Positions 8,156 to 17,633 of a stretch of 64,000 nt of DNA are shown piece after piece. Position 1 is the first letter of the stretch; each line of letters opens with the position of its first letter. Made by a program: the position numbers and the translations under genes. The stretch is taken from contig NZ_QJRH01000071.1 in the NCBI RefSeq assembly GCF_003254545.1, positions 1-64,000 on the forward strand, written 5' to 3'. The notes beneath the pieces were generated by a model that was not told the origin of the DNA, did not search any database, and worked only from the letters and a program-made list of their open reading frames with translations. Source of the stretch: Flavobacterium tistrianum. Its GTDB lineage: Bacteria; Bacteroidota; Bacteroidia; Flavobacteriales; Flavobacteriaceae.

Positions 8156-8716
8156 TTATGCTTCAGTTGTTTCGTTATTCTCTTCAGCAGCAGGAGCTTC
8201 TTCAGTAGCTTCAGCAACTTCTTCAGTAGCCTCAGCAGCTTGTGCAGCGGCAGCAGCTTCAGCTTGTGCAGCAGCAGCATCAGCGATACGCTTAGCGTTA
8301 ACTTCTTTCTCTGCTTTTAATGCTGTAGCTTTAGCATCAGCTTTTGCTTTAGATAAACCATCTTTTTTAGCATCAACTTTACCAGCTTTAGCTTCTAACC
8401 AAGCAGTTAATTTAGCATCTGCTTGCTCTTGCGTTAAAGCACCTTTACGAACTCCTCCATCAAGGTGGTGTTTCAATAAAGCACCTTTGTAAGAAAGGAT
8501 AGCTCTAGCAGTATCAGTTGGTTGAGCACCATTGTGTAACCATTTAACTGCGCTGTCAAGGTTTAACTCAACAGTTGCTGGGTTAGTGTTTGGATTGTAA
8601 GTACCGATTTTCTCTAAGTATCTACCATCTCTTTTTGAGCGTGCATCTGCAGCTACTACCCAGTAAAAAGGTTTTCCTTTTTTACCGTGTCTTTGTAATC
8701 TAATTTTTACTGACAT
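8156..8716 (-). CDS. rpsP: 30S ribosomal protein S16
   Basis: 186 aa. Residues 1-85 are a standard S16 (VKIRLQRHGKKGKPFYWVVA, then RDGRYLEKIGTYNP). The remaining ~100 residues form a Lys/Ala then Ala/Glu-rich tail. E. coli S16 is about 82 aa; extended S16 forms are usual in Bacteroidota. The tail's GCA/GCT and GAA repeats cause long false frames on the same strand. A promoter element lies at 8766-8773. Confidence 0.95.
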   Translation of the reverse strand: MSVKIRLQRHGKKGKPFYWVVAADARSKRDGRYLEKIGTYNPNTNPATVELNLDSAVKWLHNGAQPTDTARAILSYKGALLKHHLDGGVRKGALTQEQADAKLTAWLEAKAGKVDAKKDGLSKAKADAKATALKAEKEVNAKRIADAAAAQAEAAAAAQAAEATEEVAEATEEAPAAEENNETTEA

Positions 8717-8765
8717 AATCTAGTGATTAAATTTTGAGGTACTCGACCTCTGTTAATTAAGGGCG

Positions 8766-8773
8766 CAAAGATA
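8766..8773 (-). promoter_or_regulatory. rpsP: -7 element of the rpsP-rimM promoter
   Basis: On the minus strand this reads TATCTTTG, an exact match to the Bacteroidota TAnnTTTG element, about 50 bases before the rpsP start. The -33 region is not a clear TTTG. Confidence 0.55.
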
Positions 8774-8905
8774 TAATTTTTTTATGAAAAACACGTTTTA
8801 AAAGAGATTAAATATATTTGAGTCGTTTTTTTAGCTTTTTTTTGACTTTTTAATTTAAGTATTTAGCTCTTAATGCGATACTTTTGCATCAAATTCATTT
8901 TAAAT

Positions 8906-9400
8906 ATGAAAAAATACTTTTACTTTTTATCACTTTTACTACTGCTTGTATCTTGTACAGAGGATATAAGATTTAATAATCCAGCTTTTCAGGCCTTAAA
9001 AGATAATGCTTTTTGGAGAGCACAAGTCTACGAAGCTGGAACCGAATCGAGTGGCTTTTTTACTATTGAAGGTTCTTTAGGTTACGAAAAGATAAAATTT
9101 CAGATTCTTGAACCAGATGAGAAAACATATGTTTTAGGAATAAATGATAATACAAAAGCCGTTTACAAAAACGGTTATAAAGGACAAGAAGCAGAATTTA
9201 GCACTGGAACTGGCAAAGGAAATGGAGAAATTGTTGTTACAGAATATAATACTGTTGATAATACTATTTCGGGGACGTTTAAATTTACAGCAGTTAATAC
9301 TGATCCTAATGCCGAAAAGCAAACTATACATTTTTCGGAAGGAGTTTTCTATAAAATTCCAGTGACTTCAGGAGGAAACTTTGTGCCAGTTAACAATTAA
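8906..9400 (+). CDS. DUF6252-like lipoprotein
   Basis: 164 aa from ATG 8906 (MKKYFYFLSLLLLLVSCTED: Lys-rich start, hydrophobic stretch and lipobox ending at Cys). The longer frame from 8873 adds 11 residues that would spoil the signal peptide. The mature part (AFWRAQVYEA, an LGYEKIKF strand and FSEGVFYKIPV near the end) resembles the small Flavobacteria lipoprotein family DUF6252. Function unknown; expected on the periplasmic side of the envelope. Single gene, plus strand. Confidence 0.8.
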   Translation: MKKYFYFLSLLLLLVSCTEDIRFNNPAFQALKDNAFWRAQVYEAGTESSGFFTIEGSLGYEKIKFQILEPDEKTYVLGINDNTKAVYKNGYKGQEAEFSTGTGKGNGEIVVTEYNTVDNTISGTFKFTAVNTDPNAEKQTIHFSEGVFYKIPVTSGGNFVPVNN

Positions 9401-9499
9401 AGTTTGCTTCAAATCAGAATAAAAACTTAAATAAATTGATAAGATAGTGGATTAGATATAAATAAGACTACATTTGTTTCTTATTATAAATAAATATCT

Positions 9500-9844
9500 A
9501 TGAATATTTTCGTTGGAAGCCTTCCATTCAGTATTGAGGAAGCAGATTTAAGAGAGTCTTTTGAGGCTTATGGAACAGTTGACTCTGTTAAAATTATTAC
9601 TGATAAATTTACTGGAAGAAGTAAAGGCTTTGGTTTTGTTGAAATGCCAAATGATAGCGAAGCTCAGAAAGCTATCGATGAATTGAACGGTGCTGTTGTT
9701 TCAGGTCGTACAATCGTTGTAAATAAATCTGAACCAAAACCAGAAGGCGAAAGAAGAAGTTTTAATAACAACCGCGGAGGAAACAATCGTGGTGGTTATG
9801 GAAACGACCGTGGCGGAGATCGCGGAAACAGAAGAGAATATTAA
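9500..9844 (+). CDS. RNA-binding protein, single RRM plus RGG-like tail
   Basis: 114 aa. RRM at residues 1-80 with RNP2 (IFVGSL) and RNP1 (KGFGFVEM). The tail from about 85 is Gly/Arg/Asn-rich (NNRGGNNRGGYG). This is the small rbp type of Bacteroidota and cyanobacteria, single-stranded RNA binders that may act as general post-transcriptional regulators; no Hfq gene is visible in the window. A TACATTTG -7 match lies at 9469-9476. Followed by a strong terminator. Confidence 0.93.
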   Translation: MNIFVGSLPFSIEEADLRESFEAYGTVDSVKIITDKFTGRSKGFGFVEMPNDSEAQKAIDELNGAVVSGRTIVVNKSEPKPEGERRSFNNNRGGNNRGGYGNDRGGDRGNRREY

Positions 9845-9863
9845 TGTTTTTTTTCTAAAATAT

Positions 9864-9897
9864 AAAAGGGATCAACTTTCGTTGATCCCTTTTTTTG
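9864..9897 (+). terminator. Intrinsic terminator of the RRM gene
   Basis: 9-bp perfect stem 9868-9876/9881-9889, TTTC loop, flanked by A and T runs. The A run on the other side may also let it serve the convergent leuB transcript. Confidence 0.9.
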
Positions 9898-9945
9898 TTT
9901 CAGGTTTCACGTTCCAGAACTTGAAACTTGAAACAAAATTAACTT

Positions 9946-11001
9946 TTATACATTCGTAGCTAACCAGTCACCAACTTCTTTAGTGCCATATGCTTTGCCT
10001 CCGTTTGCTAAATCTTCAGTAACTACTCCAGCTTCTAAAGCCTTGTTTACAGCATCTCTCATCGCTTTTCCTTCTTCCATCAATCCGAAGTTTTCGAACA
10101 TCATAGCAGCAGATAAAATAGTAGCCATTGGATTTGCAATATTTAATCCTGTAGCTTGCGGATATGAACCGTGAATAGGTTCAAATAAAGATACTTCAGC
10201 TCCCATAGAAGCAGAAGGCATTAATCCCATTGAACCAGAAATTACAGAAGCTTCGTCTGTTAAAATATCTCCAAATAAGTTTTCAGTAATTAATACATCA
10301 TAAGAGTTTGGCCATTGAACCAAACGCATTGCTACAGCATCAACAAATTCGTAGCTAACTTCAACCTCGGGATAGTCTTTTTCCATTGCCTGAACCGTTT
10401 CTCTCCATAAACGTGAGGTTTCCAAAACGTTTGCTTTGTCAACGCAGCATAATTTTTTAGAGCGAGTCATTGCTAATTCGAAACCTTTTTTAGCTAAACG
10501 CTGTACTTCTTCTCTTGTGTAAACGCAGTTGTCGTAAGCTGTATCTCCGTTATCTTTTCTTCCTTTTTCACCAAAGTAAATTCCGCCTGTTAATTCTCTT
10601 AAGAAAACTAAGTCAGTTCCTTCAATTCTTTCTCTTTTTAAAGGAGATTTATCTAATAATGACGGGAATGTAAAAGTTGGTCTCACGTTTGCAAACAAAC
10701 CTAATGCTTTACGCATTTTTAATAAACCTTGCTCTGGTCTTACAGGTGCAGAAGGGTCGTTATCGTATTTTGGGTGGCCAATCGCTCCAAAAAGAACGGC
10801 ATCAGCATTTTTACAAACTTCGTGTGTTGAATCTGGATAAGGCTCTCCTACAGCATCAATCGCAGCTGCTCCAGTTAAAGCTGGTTTCCAAGTAATTTCA
10901 TGTCCAAATTTTTTCGCAACAGCATCAGATACTTTTACAGCTTCATTTATTACTTCTGGTCCGATTCCGTCTCCGGCTAAAAGGGCTATGTTTAATTTCA
11001 T
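9946..11001 (-). CDS. leuB: 3-isopropylmalate dehydrogenase
   Basis: 351 aa, full family length. N-terminus [20 protein letters not shown]; substrate-binding [14 protein letters not shown]; metal-site segment [16 protein letters not shown]-binding EPIHGS. It oxidises and decarboxylates 3-isopropylmalate to 2-oxoisocaproate (or the methylmalate analogue in a citramalate route). Last gene of the leuC-leuD-leuA/cimA-leuB run. Confidence 0.95.
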   Translation of the reverse strand: MKLNIALLAGDGIGPEVINEAVKVSDAVAKKFGHEITWKPALTGAAAIDAVGEPYPDSTHEVCKNADAVLFGAIGHPKYDNDPSAPVRPEQGLLKMRKALGLFANVRPTFTFPSLLDKSPLKRERIEGTDLVFLRELTGGIYFGEKGRKDNGDTAYDNCVYTREEVQRLAKKGFELAMTRSKKLCCVDKANVLETSRLWRETVQAMEKDYPEVEVSYEFVDAVAMRLVQWPNSYDVLITENLFGDILTDEASVISGSMGLMPSASMGAEVSLFEPIHGSYPQATGLNIANPMATILSAAMMFENFGLMEEGKAMRDAVNKALEAGVVTEDLANGGKAYGTKEVGDWLATNV

Positions 11002-11016
11002 TCTTTTTTGTTTAAA

Positions 11017-11103
11017 AGGTTCAAAGGTTCAAAGGTTCAAAGGCGCAAAGGATGTTGGGATGAAAACTGTTTTTAGCCTTTGTCCCTTTGTTCCTTTGAA
11101 CCT
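11017..11103. repeat. Imperfect inverted repeat with short tandem units between leuA-like gene and leuB
   Basis: Three tandem copies of a ~9-base GGTTCAAAG unit (11018-11041) face a complementary CCTTTGAACCT end at 11093-11103; the outer 11 bases pair perfectly. It sits within an operon, so it may form an mRNA hairpin between two coding parts. Confidence 0.7.
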
Positions 11104-11107
11104 ATAT

Positions 11108-12628
11108 TTAAGTTATAATGTTAAGCATTTTTTGCGTTGCAATAATAGCTGCAACGGTTTGATCTGAGTCTAATCCGCGGGTTTTGAATTCTTTTCCGTT
11201 GTTGACCCAAGTGATAATGGTTTCGCACAAGGCGTCAGAACTACTTCCCGGAGGGATTCTCACAGCATAATCGATTAATTTTGGAAGCGTTAATTTTTTG
11301 CTTTTGTAAATCTTGGATAAAGCATTCATAAAAGCATCAAACTGACCGTCTCCTTGTGCATTTTCCTCAATTATTTCTCCATTAAGATTTAATGACAAAG
11401 TAGTAGACGGACGCATTCCTTTTGAGTGTACTAATATATAGGACTCGATTTTTATTTTTTCTTCGTAAGTATGACTGTCCAAAACATCAGAAATAATGTA
11501 TGGAAGATCTTCCTTAGTCACGGTTTCTTTTTTGTCGCCCAATTCAATAATTCTTTGGGTAACCAATTTCAAATCTTCGTTGTTAAGTTTTAGACCTAAC
11601 TCCTGAAGATTTTTTTCGATATTAGCTTTTCCAGAAGTTTTTCCAAGGGCGTATTTTCGTTTTCTTCCAAAACGTTCCGGAAGCAAATCATTAAAATAAA
11701 GATTGTTTTTATTGTCGCCATCAGCATGAATTCCAGCAGTTTGGGTAAAAACATTGTCGCCCACAATTGGTTTGTTTGCAGGAATTCTATAACCCGTAAA
11801 AGTTTCAACCAGCTTACTTACAGAATACAACGAAGTTTCTTTAATGCCGATATTTACTTCTGGCAGATAATCATTAATTACGGCAACAGTACTTTCAAGA
11901 GGCGCATTTCCAGCACGTTCTCCCATTCCGTTTACGGTTACGTGAAGTCCGTTGATTCCTGCTTTTATTGCTTCCATAACGTTGGCAACGCTTAAATCGT
12001 AATCGTTATGCGCATGAAAATCAAAATGAATGTTTGGATATTTTGCTCTGATTTTTGAAATAAACTCAAAAGTTAGAGACGGAATTAAAACTCCTAGAGT
12101 GTCAGGAAGTAAAATTCTTTTGATTGGCTGAGTCGATAAAAACTCCAAAAATTGAAAGACATATTCAGGAGAATTTCGCATTCCGTTGCTCCAGTCTTCT
12201 AGATAAACATTGGTTTCAATGTTATTCTCTTTAGCTAAAGCAATAATTTGAGCAATTTCTGAAAAATGTTGTTCGGGCGTTTTTTTCAACTGATGCGTCA
12301 AGTGATTCATTGAACCTTTTGTCAACAAATTTTGAACTTTAGCACTTGCTTTTTTCATCCAATCAATTGAAACGCCTCCATCAACAAATGTAAGGACTTC
12401 AATTCTGTTGATGTATCCTTTTTCTTCAGCCCAAGAAGTGATGCCTTTTACGGCTTGAAATTCTCCTTCGCTTACGCGGGCAGAAGCAATTTCGATTCTA
12501 TCAATATTTAATTCCTCCAGCAACAATTGCGCAATGGTTAGTTTTTCTGCAGCAGAAAATGAAACTCCTGAGGTTTGTTCACCATCACGAAGCGTCGTAT
12601 CCATTATTTCAATTTTTCTTTTTTCCAT
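11108..12628 (-). CDS. 2-isopropylmalate / citramalate synthase family protein
   Basis: 506 aa. N-terminal HMGL-like TIM barrel (DTTLRDGEQTSGVSF at residues 10-24; metal-binding FDFHAHNDYD) and a C-terminal LeuA-type allosteric domain (about 370-505). It condenses acetyl-CoA with a 2-oxoacid. Substrate is open: 2-oxoisovalerate (LeuA, leucine) or pyruvate (CimA, isoleucine). Position among leuC, leuD and leuB suits either. Separated from leuD by about 210 bases that include a terminator-like hairpin. Confidence 0.85.
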   Translation of the reverse strand: MEKRKIEIMDTTLRDGEQTSGVSFSAAEKLTIAQLLLEELNIDRIEIASARVSEGEFQAVKGITSWAEEKGYINRIEVLTFVDGGVSIDWMKKASAKVQNLLTKGSMNHLTHQLKKTPEQHFSEIAQIIALAKENNIETNVYLEDWSNGMRNSPEYVFQFLEFLSTQPIKRILLPDTLGVLIPSLTFEFISKIRAKYPNIHFDFHAHNDYDLSVANVMEAIKAGINGLHVTVNGMGERAGNAPLESTVAVINDYLPEVNIGIKETSLYSVSKLVETFTGYRIPANKPIVGDNVFTQTAGIHADGDNKNNLYFNDLLPERFGRKRKYALGKTSGKANIEKNLQELGLKLNNEDLKLVTQRIIELGDKKETVTKEDLPYIISDVLDSHTYEEKIKIESYILVHSKGMRPSTTLSLNLNGEIIEENAQGDGQFDAFMNALSKIYKSKKLTLPKLIDYAVRIPPGSSSDALCETIITWVNNGKEFKTRGLDSDQTVAAIIATQKMLNIIT

Positions 12629-12781
12629 ATTGATATTCTATATTTCTAACTGTGTTTGATAAACAGTTTCTAATTTGACGCGGATTTACGCGGATTTTTG
12701 TTTTAGCTAAAAAAAGAATCTGTTTTTTTTCAGCGTTTTTGCGATAGCAAATCTGTTTTATCTGCATTCTATATTTTAGAA

Positions 12782-12814
12782 AGACCCGACTGGTTTTTGA
12801 AGCCTGTCGGGTCT
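12782..12814 (-). terminator. Hairpin downstream of leuD
   Basis: 9-bp perfect stem 12782-12790/12806-12814 (AGACCCGAC/GTCGGGTCT) with a short T-rich stretch after it on the minus strand. It lies inside the operon and may attenuate the downstream synthase and leuB. Confidence 0.65.
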
Positions 12815-12836
12815 AATAGACTGAATGATATTTCTA

Positions 12837-13433
12837 TTAGTACGGAAGTTTATCGGCGAAAGCCTTAATATCTTCCTTCATATCCTGTAAGTAATCAATG
12901 TCGTCAAAACCATTAATTAAATTGTTCTTTTTGTAACCGTTAATAGCGAATGATTCTTGCTCACCAGTTGACAATAAAGTAATGGTTTGGTTTGGAAGAT
13001 TGATTTCTAATTCTGTTTTTGGATCAGCTTCGATAGCTTTGAAAATATTAGCTAAAAATTCTGGGCTGATTTGTACTGGCAAAACACCAATATTCAAACA
13101 GTTTCCTTTGAAGATATCTGCAAAGAAACTAGAAACTACAGCACGGAATCCGTAATCGTAAACTGCCCATGCAGCGTGCTCTCTAGAAGATCCAGAACCA
13201 AAGTTTTTCCCCCCAACCAAGATTTTCCCGCTATAAGTAGGATTGTTTAAAACGAAATCTGATTTTGGAGTATCGTCTCCGTTATATCTCCAGTCTCTAA
13301 AAAGATTGTCTCCAAAACCTTCACGTTTTGTAGCTTTTAAGAAACGAGCTGGAATGATTTGATCTGTATCTACGTTCTCAATTGGCAACGGTACACCGCT
13401 GCTTGTAAGTATATTAAATTTATCGTATGCCAT
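12837..13433 (-). CDS. leuD: 3-isopropylmalate dehydratase small subunit
   Basis: 198 aa, normal length. Swivel domain with [11 protein letters not shown] near the N-terminus and [18 protein letters not shown], the substrate-binding loop of LeuD. Partner of LeuC in isomerising 2- to 3-isopropylmalate. It starts about 165 bases after the leuC stop, with a tandem/inverted repeat between them. Confidence 0.95.
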   Translation of the reverse strand: MAYDKFNILTSSGVPLPIENVDTDQIIPARFLKATKREGFGDNLFRDWRYNGDDTPKSDFVLNNPTYSGKILVGGKNFGSGSSREHAAWAVYDYGFRAVVSSFFADIFKGNCLNIGVLPVQISPEFLANIFKAIEADPKTELEINLPNQTITLLSTGEQESFAINGYKKNNLINGFDDIDYLQDMKEDIKAFADKLPY

Positions 13434-13439
13434 TTTTTG

Positions 13440-13595
13440 GAATTTTAGATTTTAGATTTTAGATTTTAGATTTTCTTTTGAAAACGTAAAACTTTGAATC
13501 TAAAATATTTTGTTTTAATAATGTTAGTCAATTTCATTTGAAGACATTTGGATTTAGTTACATCAGCAATCTAAAATCTAAAATCTTCAATCTAA
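13440..13595. repeat. Tandem ATTTTAG units facing their complement between leuC and leuD
   Basis: Four copies of an ~8-base ATTTTAGA unit (13440-13475) and complementary TCTAAAAT units at 13569-13595. The two blocks can pair, making a long hairpin in the intercistronic RNA. Low-complexity, of the simple-repeat type seen between Flavobacterium genes. Confidence 0.65.
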
Positions 13596-13597
13596 AA

Positions 13598-14992
13598 TTA
13601 AAAAAGCTCTCTTGGATCTGTTAGTTTTCCTGTAACAGCAGCTGCAGCAGCCATAATCGGACTCGCTAACAAAGTTCTTGAACCAGGACCTTGACGGCCT
13701 TCAAAGTTTCTGTTTGAAGTACTTACTGCGTATTTTCCAGCAGGAACTTTATCGTCGTTCATTGCTAAACAAGCAGAACATCCCGGCTGACGCAATACAA
13801 AACCAGCTTCAGTCAAAATATCTAAAATTCCTTCTTCTTTAATCTGAGCTTCAACAACGTGAGAACCTGGAACTAACCAAGCTGTAACATTATCTGCTTT
13901 TTTTCTTCCTTTTACAATTTCAGCAAAAGCTCTAAAATCTTCAATACGTCCGTTTGTACAGCTTCCTAAGAAAACGTAATCGATTTGTTTTCCAATCATT
14001 ACATCATCTTCGTTGAAGCCCATATATGCTAAAGATTTTTTGTAAGTTTCTTCACCGCCTTCAACTTCTTTTGCACTTGGGATATGTTTTGTGATACCAA
14101 TTCCCATTCCTGGGTTTGTACCGTAAGTAATCATTGGTTCGATGTCTTCCGCTTTGATGTTTAATTCAGCATCAAATACAGCATCAGCATCAGTTTTTAG
14201 TGTTTTCCAGTATTCAACAGCTTTTGTCCAAGCTTCACCTTTTGGAGCGTAAAGTCTTCCTTCTAAGAAATCGAAAGTAGTTTGGTCAGGAGCAATCATT
14301 CCTCCACGAGCACCCATTTCGATACTTAAGTTACAAACTGTCATACGACCTTCCATAGTCATGTTTTCAAAAACATCACCAGCATATTCTACAAAGTAAC
14401 CAGTTCCTCCAGAAGTAGTTAATTTAGAGATAATATAAAGTGCAACGTCTTTTGGTCCAACACCTTTGCTTAATTTACCGTTTACGTTAATACGCATTTT
14501 CTTTGGTTTTGGCTGCATAATACATTGAGTAGAAAGCACCATTTCAACCTCAGATGTTCCGATACCAAAAGCGATAGCTCCAAAAGCACCGTGAGTAGAC
14601 GTATGCGAATCTCCACATACAATAGTAGCACCAGGCAAAGTGATTCCGTTTTCAGGACCAACTACGTGTACAATTCCATTTTTTTGGTGACCTAATCCCC
14701 AGTGCGAAATTCCGTATTCGTTTGCATTGTCTTCAAGAGCTTTAAGCTGGTTTGCAGAAAGCGGATCTTGAACTGGTAAATGTTGGTTTATGGTTGGTGT
14801 ATTGTGGTCGGCAGTTGCAAAAGTACGTTCCGGGTATAATACGTTAACGCCTCTTGATTTTAATCCTAAAAAAGCAACAGGACTCGTAACTTCATGAATG
14901 AAATGGCGGTCAATAAAAAACACATCTGGTCCATCTTCAATTTTACGCACAACATGTGAATCCCATACTTTGTCAAATAATGTCTTACTCAT
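13598..14992 (-). CDS. leuC: 3-isopropylmalate dehydratase large subunit
   Basis: 464 aa aconitase-family enzyme. [4Fe-4S] ligands are visible in FLGSCTNGR and [24 protein letters not shown] holds the catalytic region. First gene of the operon, with a clear promoter at 15058-15088. Confidence 0.96.
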   Translation of the reverse strand: MSKTLFDKVWDSHVVRKIEDGPDVFFIDRHFIHEVTSPVAFLGLKSRGVNVLYPERTFATADHNTPTINQHLPVQDPLSANQLKALEDNANEYGISHWGLGHQKNGIVHVVGPENGITLPGATIVCGDSHTSTHGAFGAIAFGIGTSEVEMVLSTQCIMQPKPKKMRINVNGKLSKGVGPKDVALYIISKLTTSGGTGYFVEYAGDVFENMTMEGRMTVCNLSIEMGARGGMIAPDQTTFDFLEGRLYAPKGEAWTKAVEYWKTLKTDADAVFDAELNIKAEDIEPMITYGTNPGMGIGITKHIPSAKEVEGGEETYKKSLAYMGFNEDDVMIGKQIDYVFLGSCTNGRIEDFRAFAEIVKGRKKADNVTAWLVPGSHVVEAQIKEEGILDILTEAGFVLRQPGCSACLAMNDDKVPAGKYAVSTSNRNFEGRQGPGSRTLLASPIMAAAAAVTGKLTDPRELF

Positions 14993-15510
14993 TTTTTGTT
15001 TTTTTTAATTGTAATTTCTATAACCACAGCAATTTCCTGTTCATTATAATAGCAAAACAAAAGTAAAAAAAGATAAAAAAGCGTCAATTTCGATATTTCA
15101 TTATATACGATACCCAAACTAAATTACAAATTGCCAAATGCCTTCTGCAGACTAAAATTTGAAAGAATAATGATAAAGAAACTGATTTAGCTTTTCTTTT
15201 TCGGCTTAAATTTTCCTTGTTTGTTTTTTGTTTTAATAGTTTGCAAATTTATCTCAAAATCAATACAAAATGTAAGGATTTGATTGAAAAAATCTAACAA
15301 ATTACATAAAAATAGTAATAATTGCTAGTTTTAAAATCTTTGCTAAAAGAGCGCTTTTTGAGTTTTTTAAAGCTTTGAAAGGAGTTTTTTGGGCGTTATT
15401 TAGATTCAATAAAACATCAAAATACTACGACATCCAAGAAGTGTATTTTTATGAAATTTTATGTTTTTTTGAAGCAAAAACTGATTTTTTGAAAGTAATG
15501 TTTTTGAAAA
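14993..15510. other. AT-rich gap between leuC and the AraC gene
   Basis: About 520 bases. It holds the leuC promoter; beyond that only AT-rich sequence without an ORF, a leader-peptide attenuator with Leu codons, or a clear terminator for the AraC gene. Confidence 0.6.
15058..15088 (-). promoter_or_regulatory. leuC: Promoter of the leuC operon
   Basis: Minus strand: -33 ATTG (15085-15088), 19-base spacer, -7 TACTTTTG (15058-15065). This fits the Bacteroidota consensus TTTG-N19-TAnnTTTG with one mismatch and lies about 65 bases before the leuC start. Confidence 0.75.
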
Positions 15511-16431
15511 TTAATTCAATGAATTTTTAAATTCTAACGGAGTAAGATTGGTTTTCTTTTTGAATAATTTACTGAATGATTGTGGATATTCAAAACCTAA
15601 TTGATAAGCAATTTCTGCTACCGAAAGATTGGTCGTGATTAGGAAATCTTTTGACTTTTCTATTAATTTTGAATGAATATGCTGTTGTGCATTTAATCCA
15701 GTTAAATTGCGAAGCATGTCGCTTAAATAATGACTCGAAACATTAATCTGCGAAGCCAGAAATTCTACTGTAGGCAATCCTCTTTTTAAGGTTTCTGCGT
15801 TGCTAATATAATTGTCCAACGTTTCTTCGACTTTTAATAACAAATCATGACTGACAGTTTTTCTCGTAATAAATTGGCGTTTGTAAAAACGATTGCTATA
15901 ATTCAGCAGAACATCAATGTAAGAAACGATCACATCCTGGCTCATTTCATCAATTGCAGTATTGAGTTCGTTGTCGATGCTTTGCAATAATCCAATGATG
16001 ATTGTTTTTTCACTGTCTGAAAGATGCAACGCTTCATTGGTGTCATAAGAAAAGAAACCATACTTTTTGATGCTTTTTCCCAAAGGATAATTTCTAATAA
16101 AATCAGGATGAAATAAAAGTGTATAGCCACCATATTTAGCACCTTCTTCATTTTCAGTAAAAATTAACTGAGTTGGAGAAGCAAACATGAGTCCGCCTTC
16201 GTTGAAATCATAATAGCCTTGACCATAGCCCATTTTTCCTTTGGTAGAAAACTTATAAGAGATCTTATAAAAATCAAATAAAAAAGCTTGGTTTGCTATT
16301 TCTTCATTTATGACTAATTGTGTATTGTCTACCAAACTTACCATCGGGTGAAGGGGTTTCGGTAGGCGAAGCAAGTCATGAAACTGCGATATAGAAGAGA
16401 TTTTTGCTGGATTATTGTTTTTCTTTTCCAT
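15511..16431 (-). CDS. AraC family transcriptional regulator
   Basis: 306 aa. The N-terminal ~180 residues form a cupin-like sensing domain of the type found in regulators near reductases. The C-terminal ~100 residues carry two helix-turn-helices (VEFLASQINVSSHYLSDMLR and LSVAEIAYQLGFEYPQSFSK). It lies just downstream of, and in the same direction as, the SDR gene, with a hairpin between them; such pairs are often regulator and target, but the ligand is unknown. Confidence 0.88.
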   Translation of the reverse strand: MEKKNNNPAKISSISQFHDLLRLPKPLHPMVSLVDNTQLVINEEIANQAFLFDFYKISYKFSTKGKMGYGQGYYDFNEGGLMFASPTQLIFTENEEGAKYGGYTLLFHPDFIRNYPLGKSIKKYGFFSYDTNEALHLSDSEKTIIIGLLQSIDNELNTAIDEMSQDVIVSYIDVLLNYSNRFYKRQFITRKTVSHDLLLKVEETLDNYISNAETLKRGLPTVEFLASQINVSSHYLSDMLRNLTGLNAQQHIHSKLIEKSKDFLITTNLSVAEIAYQLGFEYPQSFSKLFKKKTNLTPLEFKNSLN

Positions 16432-16455
16432 GATATAAAAGTATGAAAATTTGAG

Positions 16456-16500
16456 AGACTAATACCGTCCGACTTCTCGAAACCTGAACGGTATTAGTCT
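16456..16500 (-). terminator. Hairpin between the SDR and AraC genes
   Basis: Perfect 13-bp stem 16456-16468/16488-16500 with a 19-base loop, followed on the minus strand by a T-rich stretch. Probable terminator or attenuator of the SDR transcript. Confidence 0.7.
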
Positions 16501-16507
16501 GAATGAA

Positions 16508-17311
16508 TTATTCTCCAAAAAATTGTTTTCCAAATTCAGAACGAAAAACTTCGTCTCCAACTTCAAGTCTTTGTTTGTAAAGCGCTTTTGCGTCTTCACC
16601 GGCAACATATCTCAATTGTTTTTTTCCATCTGTAGCAGCTTCATAAACAACATCGGCAATTTGCTCAGGTGTTGAGGCCATTTCAAACATGGTGTCAACG
16701 TTTCCAAACATTTTATTGGTCATTGTTTCGTATTCAGGAAGAGTGCTTGTGTCAAGTGAACCATGCAAAAATTCTGTTCTGATTGCTCCCGGAGAAACCG
16801 TTTTAATGTTTATTCCAAACGGATTTAACTCGTAAGCCATACTTTCGCTCCAGCCTTCTAATCCCCATTTTGTTGCGTGATAAATTGATCCTAAAGGGAA
16901 AGCAATTAATCCGCCGATAGATGTTGTCGAAATAAATGAACCATTTTTTCTCTCTCTGAAATAAGGAATAAAAGCATTTGTAACGCGAATTACTCCCAAT
17001 AAATTAGTGTCCAATTGTTTGGTGATTTGTGAATCAGAAAGACTTTCTAAAGGGCCGATTAGTCCATAACCAGCATTGTTAAAAACAATGTCAATATCAC
17101 TAATTTCAAGCGCTTTTTGAACTGTAGCTTGGATTTGGTCATAATTGGTAACGTCTAATGGTAAAAGCGTTACATTTTTTAATTGAGAAAGCTCGATTTC
17201 TTTTTCAGGATTTCTCATGGTTGCGATTACATTCCAACCTTGTTCGTGGAATAATTTTGCTGTTGCTTTTCCTAAACCTGATGATGCGCCTGTTATAAAA
17301 ATTGTTTTCAT
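16508..17311 (-). CDS. SDR family oxidoreductase
   Basis: 267 aa classical short-chain dehydrogenase. NAD(P)-binding TGASSGLG near residue 7, NNAGYG, and the catalytic Ser with YHATK. The ATMRNP segment after the second strand suggests NADP preference. Substrate unknown. Upstream of the AraC regulator; divergent from dnaE. Confidence 0.88.
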   Translation of the reverse strand: MKTIFITGASSGLGKATAKLFHEQGWNVIATMRNPEKEIELSQLKNVTLLPLDVTNYDQIQATVQKALEISDIDIVFNNAGYGLIGPLESLSDSQITKQLDTNLLGVIRVTNAFIPYFRERKNGSFISTTSIGGLIAFPLGSIYHATKWGLEGWSESMAYELNPFGINIKTVSPGAIRTEFLHGSLDTSTLPEYETMTNKMFGNVDTMFEMASTPEQIADVVYEAATDGKKQLRYVAGEDAKALYKQRLEVGDEVFRSEFGKQFFGE

Positions 17312-17633
17312 GATTATTATTTTTTAATTGTTATAATTTGATAAAGCAAAGTTCTGGATACACTGCAGTTTAAAAGTGTTCATTTTGGTGCAATGAGTAT
17401 CCAAAATGGATTATTGAATTTTTAGGATTAAAAAAGAATTAGATCACATATCGAAATGCTTTTAATTAACGTTTTTGTTAACAACTTTAGCTTCTTTATT
17501 TCTGTAAAAAAAGCGTAAATTTGAATTCCTCCGATTTTTCATTTCGCATTTTATTATGTTTCATGTTGTCAATGGTTTACAATGTGAAAAGATATGAAAT
17601 TTGGAGCTTTAAAACTTGACTTTTTATAATTCT
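17312..17633. promoter_or_regulatory. Divergent control region SDR / dnaE
   Basis: About 320 bases. A TAAATTTG -7 match at 17516-17523 points to dnaE, without a good -33. No clear promoter for the SDR gene was found. No ORF. Confidence 0.4.

Noticed and set aside
8140..8280. N-terminal extension of rimM (Leu/Lys-rich)
   Set aside because: It is the Ala/Glu repeat of rpsP read in another frame; RimM homology starts at the Met at 8139.
9144..9365. 73-codon plus-strand frame
   Set aside because: Lies wholly inside the DUF6252-like lipoprotein gene in another frame.
13440..13475. Short tandem repeats as a possible CRISPR array
   Set aside because: Units are only ~8 bases with no spacers; a simple repeat.
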